A stretch of DNA of 64,000 bases from Tetradesmus obliquus (lineage: Eukaryota > Chlorophyta > Chlorophyceae > Sphaeropleales > Scenedesmaceae): the NCBI GenBank assembly GCA_030272155.1, contig CP126201.1, forward strand, positions 1-64,000, read 5' to 3'. The notes beneath the pieces were generated by a model that was not told the DNA's origin, did no database searches, and worked only from the letters and a program-made list of their open reading frames with translations. The position numbers and the translations under genes are program-made. Positions 39,119 through 50,253 of this stretch are shown one piece after another (position 1 is the stretch's first letter; the number at the start of each line of letters is the position of its first letter).

Positions 39119-40031
39119 GCAGTCCCTTCTCACAGGCACCTCCACCTGCTGCCTCCTCCCCCCACCCCCACGCCCCACCACCAGCAACCACCCCACCACC
39201 GCCAGCTGCAGCCTCAGCGCCGCTGCCAGCCACAACGACCCGACATGATGCAGCACGGCGCTGCCCAGCGCCAGCATCAGCAGGCTCTGCCCCTGCAGCG
39301 CCTGCAGCGCCTTCACCAGGCACCGCAGCCCCAGGGCAGCCAGCGCCGTGCTCCCCATCAGGCCTGCAGGCAGCAGCAGGCGCAGCGCAGGCAGGGCCTG
39401 CAGCAGCAGCACCAGTGGCTGCGGCCCCGGCCGAGCCAGCAGCGCCGCGCTGCGCAGCTGGCTCTGCAGGCTCCGCTTCTGCAGTGCCAGCCGGCATGGA
39501 CGTGCTGGAGGCCTCAGCAGTGCCAGCCGGCATGGACGTGCTGGAGGCCTCAGCAGTGCCAGCCGGCATGGACGTGCTGGAGGCCTCAGCAGTGCCAGCC
39601 GGCATGGACGTGCTGGAGGCCTCAGCAGTGCCAGCCGGCATGGACGTGCTGGAGGCCTCAGCTGTGCCAGCCGGCATGGACGTGCTGGAGGCCTCAGCTG
39701 TGCTGGTGAGCATGTCCACAGGCGGCAGGGCCAGCTCGCAGCAGGTGCTGGACGAGGCGGTGGCAGCAGCCACAGACAGCCTGGGGATTCAGCTCAGCAG
39801 GAGGAGCAGCAGCAGCCCGGCAGGGGCAGGAGGCACACCACCCCGCAGGCCCAGCAGCGGCAGCCTCAACCAGCAGCAGCAGCAGCAGCAGCAGCAGTTC
39901 CCTGCAGGAAACCAGCGTGCGGCTGCTCACCACAGCGAGCAGCAGCAGCAGCAGCAGTGGCAGCAGCAGCAAGCCTGGCATTTGCGCAGCCCACAGCAGC
40001 GCCGTGTAAAAGTGAGGAAGCCACGCCCCCC

Positions 40032-40068
<37 letters not shown>

Positions 40069-40283
40069 GTGCCTATGAGCAGCCCTTTTGCTGCAGCAGC
40101 AGCAGCCGAGCCAGCAGGGCCAGCAGCAGCTGCCTGTTGTGCTCCCAGCAACATCACCTCTCCCTTTGCTGCCCTAGCTAGCATGGAGCCAGCAGCAGCT
40201 GCTGCTGAGAGGCAGGGCAGCATGGCAGCAGCGCTGCTGGCTCAGCCTGCATCTGCCGAGGCTGCTGCTGCAGGCAGCAATGC

Positions 40284-40318
<35 letters not shown>

Positions 40319-41926
40319 GCACTGCTCGCGCCAGCAGCCTGCCAGCCGCACTGGCTGCTGCAGTAGTGCAGCCAGATGAGGAGCAGGAGGCAGGGCATGA
40401 AGCCAAGCGCAGCCGCAAGAGTGACGGCAGCACTCAACAGCAGCAGCAGCCATCTGTTGGTGCTTACAGTAGGCAGCGTCAGGCAGCAGCAGTTGAGGAT
40501 GTGGCTGCGCCGATGGACTGGGAGCGAAGCAGCAGCCCTGACCACCACCAGCAGCAGCGGCAGCAGCAGCAGCAGGAGCAGGAAAAGACGCATGCAGGCA
40601 GCTTCCCTGCTGCATCTGGCAACCAGCAGGTGCCAACATTATCAACACAGGAGCTGGCAGCAGCGCCAGCAGCACCAGCCAGCCAAGGCATTGCGCTGCT
40701 GCTGCAGCCCCTGAGCAGCACCAGCAATGCAGGTGCCCTGCAGCCACATCCCAAGCAGCAGCAGCGGCGGCGGCAGCAGCAGCAGCAGAAGAGAAGGACA
40801 CCCCCAGGCCCACCATCCTCCGCAGCCTCTGCACCAGCAGCACCATCATCAGCAGCAGCAGCCTCATCCGCCCCCACATCAGGCTGCATGCTGCCGCCCA
40901 CCTCCTCATGCATCACCTGGCCGCCAGCCCCAGCCTCAGCAGCACTGCTGCCCCCATCCCTGCCGGGCAGCGTGCGCAGCAGCTGTTCCCTACCTCCACT
41001 GTCGCCACCACCACCCTCCAGTGCAGCAGCAGCAGCAGCCATGCCTGCGCCACCTGCTAGGGCCCCCAGCCCCCACCGCCTGCGCCAGCACCTGCTGCCC
41101 TCACTGCTGGCGCAGCAGCAGCCACAGCACACACGCAGCTCCTCACTGGCAGTACCCGCAGCCTCAGCAGCAGCAGCAGCAGCAGAGTTTGGAGCAGCTG
41201 GTGGCGCCAGCAGCTGCCCAAGTGCAATGCAGCTGCTGGCAACAAGCACAGCACTCAATGCACATGTGTCGCTAGGGCATATGCGGCGCAGCAGCAGCGG
41301 CAGTCTGCTGCCTGGCATTCCGATGATGTCAGCAGCAGCAGCTGCAGCACCCATTGTGCCCCAACCTGCTGCCTCGGTTGCACTGCAGCGCTCTGCTGCT
41401 GCTCTTGGCGGTCCGCATGGGGCGGTGTCAAGGCGGCGCGGCTCCGCAGGGCAGCTGCAGGCACTGCTGCGCTCCCAGCACCAGCAGCAGCAGTTTGGCG
41501 CTGCTGCCGCTGCTGCAGCTGGTGGTGGCAGTGGCAGGATCAGCCCATTGCCAGCTCAATCTGCAAGGGCAGCAGCAGCCGCAGCAGACCGCACTGCCAG
41601 CTATGCGTCAGGTGTGACTGGTGCATCCGCATCGGGCACGTCAGCAGAGGACCTGATCGCTGAGCTGGCCAGCCCCAGCAGCCTGCTGCTGCACAGCAGC
41701 AGGCTCAGCAGCAGCATGCAGGGCGTGGCTGAGCTGCAGCAGCTGGCGGCTGACGCGCAGCGCATGGTGGCTGAGAGTGACCTGCACCTGCAGCTGGGGC
41801 ACCAGCTGCTGCTGGCACACAGCGCGGCAGCAGCAGCGCCGGGCAGTGGTGTGTCACCCTTTGCTGAGGTGGACGTCAGTGCAGCGTTGGGCGGGCTGCC
41901 CACCTGCCTGCCGCAGCAGCACCCTA

Positions 41927-41957
<31 letters not shown>

Positions 41958-42576
41958 CGGCGCTAGCAGGCAGATGTTCCAGCAGCCTGAGCTGGCATCA
42001 GGGCTAGGTGCAGCACACGGCTGGGCTGGTGTCCCTGGCTCAGCAACGCCCCTCGCAGCAGCTGTGGCAGTGCCCACAGCGCAGTCTGCGGCTGGGCCCA
42101 GGGCAGCAGCAGCGCAGCTGCGGTGGGGGCAGCTGCCGCCACTGCCTGTAGCACCTGCGCTGCTTGGCAGAGAACATGTGCCTGCTGCAGTGGGAGAGGC
42201 AGCAGCAGGTGGCGGTGCTGCTGCTTCAAGGGATGCTGGCGTTGTGGCTGGCAGGGCGGGCAGTGCAGACATGGCTCTGCTGAAGCGGCTGCTTGAACCA
42301 ATGAGCAGGCGGCAGCAGCAGCAGCAGCAGCAGCAGGGGCTGGCACAGCTGCCTGAGCTGCAGGAGAGCCACTGGCACCTTGGTGCGTGGCAGCAGGCTA
42401 TTGCCCCCGCAGCGGCAGCAGGCGTGGGAGCATCAGGACAGCAGCAGCAGCAGCAGCAGCAGCAGAGCCTGTCAATGCACTCTGCAGCTGCTGCTGCCGC
42501 GCAGCCTGCTGCCAGCAGCAGCCTGGGCATGGCCAGGTCAGCATCACTGCCGCTGCCACCCGGCGGCCTGATGTGA
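38734..42576 (+). CDS. Low-complexity Gln/Ala/Ser/Pro-rich protein, function unknown
   Basis: A single uninterrupted frame of about 1,280 codons from ATG 38734 to TGA 42574-42576. The frame is open upstream to at least 38602 without an ATG, so an upstream exon is possible. Composition is dominated by polyglutamine and polyalanine runs from CAG/GCA triplets. More ordered islands are SPFAALASMEPA-type motifs used twice near 40080-40200, HEAKRSRKSDG (a possible basic nuclear signal), RRSSSGSLLPGIPMM, and a helical SAEDLIAELASPSSLLLHSS...AELQQLAADAQRMV region near 41640-41800. A 12-residue tandem repeat lies at 39481-39696. No known domain; a disordered regulatory or nuclear protein would fit but is a guess. 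Frames on both strands stay open here because the repeats are triplet-based; the plus frame is the longest. Confidence 0.6.
39481..39696 (+). repeat. Six tandem 36-bp repeats encoding a 12-residue unit
   Basis: Six copies of a 36-bp unit encode AVPAGMDVLEAS each. Differences are almost nil (one CAG/GCT-type change at the junction in the last copies), so the array is young or homogenised. Because 36 is divisible by three, other frames and the opposite strand are also open, producing shadow repeats such as TSMPAGTAEASS. Confidence 0.92.
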
Positions 42577-45500
42577 TGCGTGCAGGCATGGCATCTTGAG
42601 CGCAGCTGCTCCCCTCAGCTGGGTGTGGTTAATGCAGCATGGCTGCGCTATTCCTTGTCTTGTGTTCCCTTGTTGGTGGGTGTTCAATTGGTATGTGATG
42701 CAGAGCAGCAGCTTCACCAGTTTGTGGCCTGTCTTGGTTGCCAGCAAGCGGTGACATGCACGTAGGTCGTTACGTTTTTTTGAGGTTGTCTTGCGGGCGC
42801 AGTTTAAGTTTGTGGATGACGCTGACCTGACGTGGTGCACAGGTCTGTGAAAGTGTGAGGGGGGCTTGCCGCAAATGACAACCAGCATGTGGCAGCTCCC
42901 AGCATGTGGCAGCTGAGCAGAGCAGCCTCCTGCTGCACTGCTGCCTGGCACTCGCGCAAACTTTGCACGACGCACTGCTGCTGTGCACTGGTGTGTTTTA
43001 ATGCAGGTTGCTGCAGCTCTGTTTGGCTTTGCCGGAGCCAGCACGTTGCATTTGTGGCTTGACTAATTGGCCGTTCAATGCTGGCAGATGCATCAGATGT
43101 GCACTGCTGCTTCGGCATGGCAGTGTCCTCCGCAGCTGAAGCCAGCCTGCTATGACTAGGGATGAATTGGGATGGATGGCATGTGCCGCATGTAGTGGCA
43201 AGCACCTGCCAGCAACATACATAAACCCCAGTTGGGAACCACGAGTTTGTTTGCTCTTGTGACGCCTGGTTTGCCTTACAGTTTGCTTTGCAGACTGTGC
43301 TGAGTTGCTGCACCAGCGATGCAGTGTATATCACTTCACATGTTGTCATGCTGGTTATGGCTGCATCTGTGCGTGCCGGGCACACGGCATGTGCCAGCAG
43401 TTTGCATGCATATGTTGAGCATTGCCATGTAGTGGTGGAATTGGGTTGTGGTCAATTTTATATCAGTGTCCTGCCAGCCTTGCATCAGGTCAAGTGCTCG
43501 TTGCATGCACTGCGTGCATTCTGAAAGGTGTCGGTCTGTGTATTTGCTGTTGCATGGCATGCTATGTCTGTCTCGCCCCACATGTCCAAACAGTGTTTGG
43601 ATCACTCGGCATGCTCATGCTCTGTACACCTGGGGCCGTTGTGAGATGGCCTACCATGGCCAGCAGCGGCCTGACACGTTCTCAGGATACGGTATCCATG
43701 GCATATAACGTCATGCATGCTGTGTTAGGGCTGCTTGGAGAGTTGCTGCTGCAGGTGGTCCATGCTGCAGATGTTGATGTGCTCCTATTGCTGATGTGTT
43801 GCTGTGCTTGCTGCATTGGCTTGCTGTTTGTTCGTGAGTAGGTGGAGCTTTGCTTTGTGGCTTACATGATAATATCAGGCCTGCTTGAAGACGGTTGTTT
43901 CTTCTGTTGTGCAAACAGCCATCACAGCAACTTCACCTGGTGATGCTGCATGTCATGTACGCCTTTGTGAGTTGTGTATGTGCAAGCCGCGTGTGCAATC
44001 AAAGTCGTTTGTTTGATTGCCCTGAGGTGTCCTCTGCATGCAATGCCTGTTGTAGTTTGCTTGCGCAATAAGATAAGTGTCTACACTGACAGACGTGCGT
44101 GGGATGGTGAAAGACTGTTGCTTGCTTGTGTCTGGTTGGATCATCGTTGCATCTGTTTAGGCTGTGATGTTGGCTGATGTGCAATGTTGACTGCAGCGAT
44201 TTTGGTTATGCATTGTGTCGGCCGCGTGCAAAGCACTTGGTAGTCTTGCAGCACCATTGCAGACCTGCTGTGCTTTCCTTGCAGCCCCTATGGGTGAGCC
44301 AATTTGCTCATGCTTTGTGAACACTTTGCCATGTCTTGCATGCAGTTTGGCAGCGTTCCTGTTGCCGCCATCGGGGTAGAGACAGCAGCAAGCGATGTAC
44401 CTGCCGGGCTGCTTTCTGCCTTGCGATCGTCTGAGTGTATGTTGTTATTCTGCACTGCAGTGCTTTACAGTTATAAGGCAGCCACAGTTGCAGCTGGCAA
44501 CGTCCCTGACAGGTTCCCCAGGGACGGCTAACAGGTATGCATTCATTGCTGCCACATGGGTTCCATGCTGAGACGTGCATTGCATTGCGGCCTTCTTACC
44601 TTGAGATTTTTTAGGCTCGATTGCTTCACCCCTTGTCTAGGCAAGAGGCCTCCTGCTGCTGACTTGGCTGTGTTTGCCAATTCACTGCACCAGTGTAATG
44701 GTGCAGCATGAAGCGACTTGGCGTGGCAGAGCAGCCGATGCAGACATTTGCTGACGGTAGCGCGAGAAAATTTGAAGGGCAGCTGTTTTTCTGCGAGTGT
44801 TAATATGACCTGCTTCATCTGCACGTTATGAGGAATAAGGACCTGCATCATGCATTTTACGATTGGTGACACGCGCCGTGTGTCAGCAGACGTGCCACAT
44901 CTGCGCGTACAGCGGCTGTACGGCACACTGTTAGGACAGTGCACGAGCATTATGCTTTCATGTGCTGTACAGCATATTGCATGTATGGCTTACGACGTGT
45001 GTCATTACTGTGAGCGCCTCAGTCAATGTGTCCCAGATGCAGCTCCAGGGTAATGTATTGTCACCCCTTACAGCTTGTTGTTTTTGGGCAGCAGCTACTT
45101 GACGCTCAATGGGTTTGAGCGCGCCTTAATGCACATGGACGCGACTGGGAGCCCTGCGCTTGCTTGGGTACGCGCGGCATATGGTCAGATTGACAGACGC
45201 AGGGGCATGGAAGTGTGTGATGGATCACCCTGTTGTGTGAGCTGTTCGCGTCACACAGGCAGGCAGGCTGTCTGCAGGTTGGGGCAACGCACATAGACTT
45301 TGCGTGTCTTTGACGAATTGCTTGCCAGCCTGCAAATGCTCTCATCCTCGTCTTGCTCTGTGTTTGTTTTTTTCTCATGCCGCACATCTGCTGGCTGTGC
45401 ATGTTAGCTGCTACATTGTTTGTAAGTGTTTATGTTTCTCCATGTTCTGCCAGTGCACCGTGTTGGACGGTGGCAGTGTTTGTTGGGGTGCAACCTGCAG

Positions 45501-47050
45501 TTTATATGTGGTGGGGCATGTAATGCTCTCCTGGACGTGGTAACAGCCGCCGCAAGCCTTGTGTACCCATGTTCTGACAGGGCGCTGCTGCAGCAGTTGG
45601 CAGCGTCTAGGCAGGTATGATTGTATCTTGCATTGACAGCAGTGTTGGCCTGCAGTGGATACGTGTTGCGGAGACGTGCTCGTCTTGCATGTTTGATACA
45701 GGAACATGTCTGTCAGCAGTTCGACAAGCGTTATCAGCTGTACAATGCACAGGATCACGATGACTCTGCTGTCAGCTGCAGTGCCTGTGCTGCAGCGGCC
45801 TGGAGGTTGTGATGCATGTCCATTTGATGATGCCCGCCATCAGTGCCGGCGGCGCCCTGGTGGCAACGAATTGCTTCAGTGTGCAGGGTGGTCGGACATG
45901 TCTATGGTGCCAGCGGCGGATGATGCAGCAGCATGCATGATGTGGACGCAATTGTATGCAAACTCAACCAGCCTGGCAGGTTGGGTGCTGAACCTGCATG
46001 ACGTCGCTGAGCGGCTGAGCGGTCAGGTGCATGCACATGTTAACATACAGCAATGTTGCTGTCTGTGACTGACAGTGGCAAGATTCACGGCAGTGCAGTT
46101 GTTCCTGTTTCAGGATGTCCGGACTCATTCCTGCAGCACGGCTAAAAGGATGTGAACCGACGTGGGCATGTGTAACATAGTGCACACATGAGAGATTTCT
46201 GTCTCCAGACAGCAGAACCACCGTGACACAGTGCTTGGTGCCCGCAGCAGCGAAGGGCCACCTGGCAGTCACCTGCACGGCGCCGCGGCATCCTGTCACT
46301 GAAGCTCCTTTTCAAGCAACGCTGACAGCTGTGTGCATTGCTGCCGTTTTGACAATATGGCGCTACAACTCCAGGATCCACATGCGTACTTGTGTTTCTG
46401 ATACGGGCCAAAACAGAAGCAGCCACGGCTACAAGCAGGCAATACCATATTAGGCTATCATAGCTAACATAGTATGTTGGTAGTGCGCGCACTACTAGTG
46501 GTAGTACCACAACAACATATGCTTCTGTGCTGCTTGAATTGATGGCAACGTGAGAAGCTTTGACGATGGTTTATATTGACCGGGAATTGAGGGATGCAGA
46601 TGTATCAGGTCATTCCATGTTTTCAGTGAGCCTGGTCCTGCCGCAGGCGGCCTGCAGCTGCACGTCCATGGTAAGGAAGGAAGCCTATCCCTTCTGACAT
46701 GTGTCTGGCAAGTGATGTGCAATGTATTTTGATGATTTCAACTTTATAGATTCCATCAAAGCATTGTTGAACTGTGAGTGGCCGAATTTTGCGCCAGCTT
46801 CGATTTCACAGCACCAGCCTAGCCAGGTGCAGCACTACCATGGCGAGGGGTTAGGCGCAGAACCGCCAACCCTACCAGGCGCATTGGCCGCACTAACTGC
46901 AAAACGTGTGCTGTATGAATCCAAAACACATTTCAAAGCAATTGCCATGCCTCGTCGATGCTGCTCGTTTGCCTCCTGCTGATCGTAGTGCATCTGGACA
47001 CGCACATTGGCGAAGCCGTGGATCATAGGAGCTGTGGGCCGCATTCCAAC
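42577..47050. other. Gene-poor stretch of about 4.5 kb
   Basis: I see no gene I can support. The sequence is T/G-rich on the plus strand, without the CAG runs of coding regions, and with many short open frames of no recognisable content. No transfer-RNA-like A and B boxes or obvious inverted repeats caught my eye. It could contain non-coding RNA or a very divergent gene. Confidence 0.4.
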
Positions 47051-50000
47051 ATGTCCAACATAGAGGAGCTTGCGTCTGTTGCTAAGCAGGTAGGCCTGCA
47101 GCACAGCAGAAGAAGCAGCAGTTGCAGCTGTACCTCCCCTGACAGCAGCAGCAGACGCAGCAGCACCAATCCCAAACAAATGGTGCAATCGAACAGCTGC
47201 ACACATTACTGCAGACATTACAGCGCTTCACCAAGATATTTAGGACGGTTGTGCTGTGCGTGCTCCTCAGCTGCTGAACTCGCCCAGCAGTGAGACTGGC
47301 CTGCCCAGCCAGTGACATGCTCACTTGGCACGCCCAGAGGCCTGCCTGGTTTGCCATACCATGTCATTATTGTGTGATTACACTCAACATTCGTGTGACC
47401 TGCTGATTGTCTGCATTGGTATAGAACATCCGCAGCTGTGCCCATTTGCAGCAGCCAGCGGTGCCAGCAAAGCAGCAGCTGGAAGTACATGCTCCGCACA
47501 CATCTGCACAAACAAACCCGTGCTATACCTGTCTTGCTGCGCCCTCTGCAGCTGGTGGCTGGCAACCGCGGCATCCTGGCAGCCGATGAGTCCACCACCA
47601 CAGTCGGCAAGCGCCTGGCAAGCATTGGTGTGGCCAACAGCGCCCCCAACCGCGCTGCGCTGCGCCGCATGCTGTTCACCTCGCCCGGCATCGAGCAGCA
47701 CATCAGCGGGGCCATTCTGTATGAGGAGACGCTGCTGCAGGCTGATGACGAGGCTGGAGGTGCTGCTGCGGCTGGTCAGGCGCGGCTGGTGCAGCAGCTG
47801 AGCAGCAGGGGCGTGCTGCTGGGGATCAAGGTGGACACAGGTGGGGGCGGGTGGGTTGGGGGGTTACACGTGGGGAGGGGTGAGCAGGAGGCAGCAGCCA
47901 TTTGGCAGCAGATAGCATCAAGGTGGGCACAGGTGAGGGTGAAGCAACAGGTGCCATGGTGGTGGGAGGAGCGCATAGGTGGACAGTGCAGCGGCAGCCA
48001 ATGCAATAAGCAGCAAGTAGCATGTGTTGTCGCGTGCTGGCTGCAACTGCTGCGCATGCTGCTGGCGCGAAACAGGTGCGCGGTGGCGCTGACAACCTTG
48101 TGTTGACCAGCCACCAGGGGCAGCAGCTCTGCTGCCGCAAGTTATCAATTAACCAGGTCAGCACGGAACTTGCTGGCAGTGCACACACAACCAGGCGCAA
48201 GCTGATACCATGACTCACATGCTGGACAAACTGCAAGCTCAACCTTGCCGCTGCTGCGTTGTTTTGCCACGTCTTAACTACACCAGCCGTGCTGCCTGTG
48301 CAGAGGCAGTGCAGAGGGGTTGTATCTTCATAGACCTGTGAACAGATACACCTCCCCAGCACCCGCACTCTTTTGTGCTGCTGCTGCTGCTGCCGCTGCT
48401 CTTGCTGCTACCACTGCCACTGCTGCCTTGCACGCTCCTTCTTTGATAGGCCTGGCCCCCTTGCCGGCCAGCCCAGAAGAGTCCTTCACGCAAGGCTTTG
48501 ACAACCTGGCCGCACGCTGCGCCGCCTACAAGGCAGCAGGCGCCTCCTTCGCCAAGTGGCGCGCCGTCATCCACATCCGCCAGGCTACAGCCAACACCCC
48601 TGGCCTGCCCAGCGAGGCAGCCGTGGCTGCTGCTGCAAGGGGCCTGGCACTGTATGCTGCCATCAGCCAGGCAGCTGGCTTAGTGCCTATTGTGGAGCCT
48701 GAGGTGCTGGCTGATGGGGCCCACAGCATTGAGCTGTGTGAGGCTGTCACGCAGCGGGTGCTGGCGGCAGTGTTCAAGGAGCTGGCCGATGCAGGTGCGG
48801 CTGCTGGGGCAGTTATAGTGCATTGTGCTGAACGGAGGCTGTACAGCATGTGCCTGTGTTCTTGTAAATGCCTATTCAGGCCTGTGTGCTGTAGTGAGTG
48901 GCGGGTGCTGGCGGCAGTGTTTAAGGAGCTGGCTGATGCAGGTGAGGCTGGGGGGCCAGGATAGTGTGTGCATCCCTGATGAAAGGAGGCGCTGCTGTGT
49001 TTGTGTGTGCTGTGGTGGACGGTTCGTTGCACTGTGCTGAACGGTGGCCGTACAGCATGTGCACGTGATCTTTCAGCCGCCTTTGGCAGGAATTTGTGAT
49101 GTGGTGAGTGGTGGGTACTGGTGGCAGTGTTGAAGGAGTTGGATGATGCAGGTGCAGCTGGGAGGCCAGGCCCTGATGTGGCATCGCCATGTGCTCAGCA
49201 GAGGCTTCACAGCATGTGCATGTGTGGTTGTAGCTGCCAATGCTGTCGTACAACGCCCGGCGCCATGGTGTGCGTTTGAGTATCCATGTATTGCATGTGC
49301 TGACGCATCACCCGCGTCCCAAATTCTACGGAACCAACGCAGTACAACATACACCAGTGGCATGTACAGTGGCTGAAGCTATGTCGCTGCGTGTCAACAT
49401 GGCCCATGCCTGCTGCTGCTGCCGCCAGGCATGCTGCTGGAGGCCATGCTGCACACCGTAATCGTGTCACCCCAGCACTACACAGCTTCGTTTGTGCAGT
49501 GATCAACCACAATGCAAATATGCCTGCTGCTGCTGCTGCTGCCAGGCGTGATGCTGGAGGGCATCCTGCTCAAGCCCAACATGGTCACGCCAGGCAGCAG
49601 CGCAGCACCCGCAGCGCCAGCAGAGGTAGCGGCCGCCACGCTGCGCGTGCTGCGCCGCACCGTGCCCCCTGCTGTGCCCGGCATCGTGTTCCTGTCAGGC
49701 GGGCAGAGCGAGGTCGACAGCACGCGCCACCTGGCGCTGATGAACAGCGGCGCCCTGCCTGGGCCCAAGCCCTGGGTGCTCAGCTTCAGCTACGGCCGCG
49801 CACTGCAGGTGGGGCGGTGCTGGGGCCAGGGTAGGGTAGGGCCAGAGCTGGCAGTGTCGATGTGTTATTGCTGTGGAACTTAATCGGTTACACAGGATGA
49901 GGAAACATGGTCAGCAGCATTGATTGCATTTTAAGGAGCAATGCGGAACTGCACGAGCTATCAGCAGGGATGCAGCTGGCACAGCGCATGCCCGTTGTGC

Positions 50001-50253
50001 TGGCACAATGCGGTGCTGTCGTCATGTATGCTCGCCCGCTTACAGACACAGCAACACGCAGGCTGTGTTGGCACCTCGCCTAACTCTGTGAATACGCTGC
50101 TTGCATGCAACTGCCTTGCAGGCATCTGCGCTCAAGGCGTGGGGCGGCCAGGCAGGCAAGGTGGCAGCTGGCCAGGCGGCATTCATGGCGCGCGCGGCAG
50201 CCAACAGCGCAGCAGCGAGGGGCGAGGAGGAGGCAGGCCCCAGCAGCAGCTGA
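47051..50253 (+). CDS. FBA: Fructose-bisphosphate aldolase, class I
   Basis: Cleaves fructose-1,6-bisphosphate to dihydroxyacetone phosphate and glyceraldehyde-3-phosphate through a lysine Schiff base (glycolysis, gluconeogenesis or Calvin cycle). Five exons in phase: 47051-47089, 47552-47840, 48450-48794, 49546-49808 and 50122-50253, giving 355 residues, the usual length. Landmarks: GILAADES with the catalytic Asp25, KWR with Lys145, PIVEPEVL with Glu192, [10 protein letters not shown] with the Schiff-base Lys234, and LSGGQSE. The N-terminus [13 protein letters not shown] has no transit peptide, which suggests a cytosolic enzyme. The C-terminus ends [10 protein letters not shown] and lacks the terminal Tyr that many class I aldolases use. 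Intron 3 contains two echo copies of the exon 3 end. Confidence 0.95.
48754..49240 (+). repeat. Exon 3 end of aldolase plus two echo copies in intron 3
   Basis: The exon end encoding [13 protein letters not shown] with its GCAG|GTGCGG donor (48754-48794) is repeated at 48901-48941 (GCAG|GTGAGG) and 49111-49151 (GCAG|GTGCAG). Each copy is followed by a GCTGAACGG...CAGCATGTGC-like segment. Copy 1 differs from the exon only by TTC/TTT and GCC/GCT, both synonymous. Copy 2 has several amino-acid changes. Confidence 0.88.

Noticed and set aside
38835-39773. Minus-strand open frame of 312 codons with a TSMPAGTAEASS repeat
   Set aside because: Mirror of the 36-bp repeat and GCA/CAG runs in the plus-strand gene; the plus frame is four times longer and continues on both sides.
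42800-46500. Many 60-190-codon open frames on both strands
   Set aside because: They overlap one another, show no family resemblance, no consistent splice structure and no codon preference like the neighbours.
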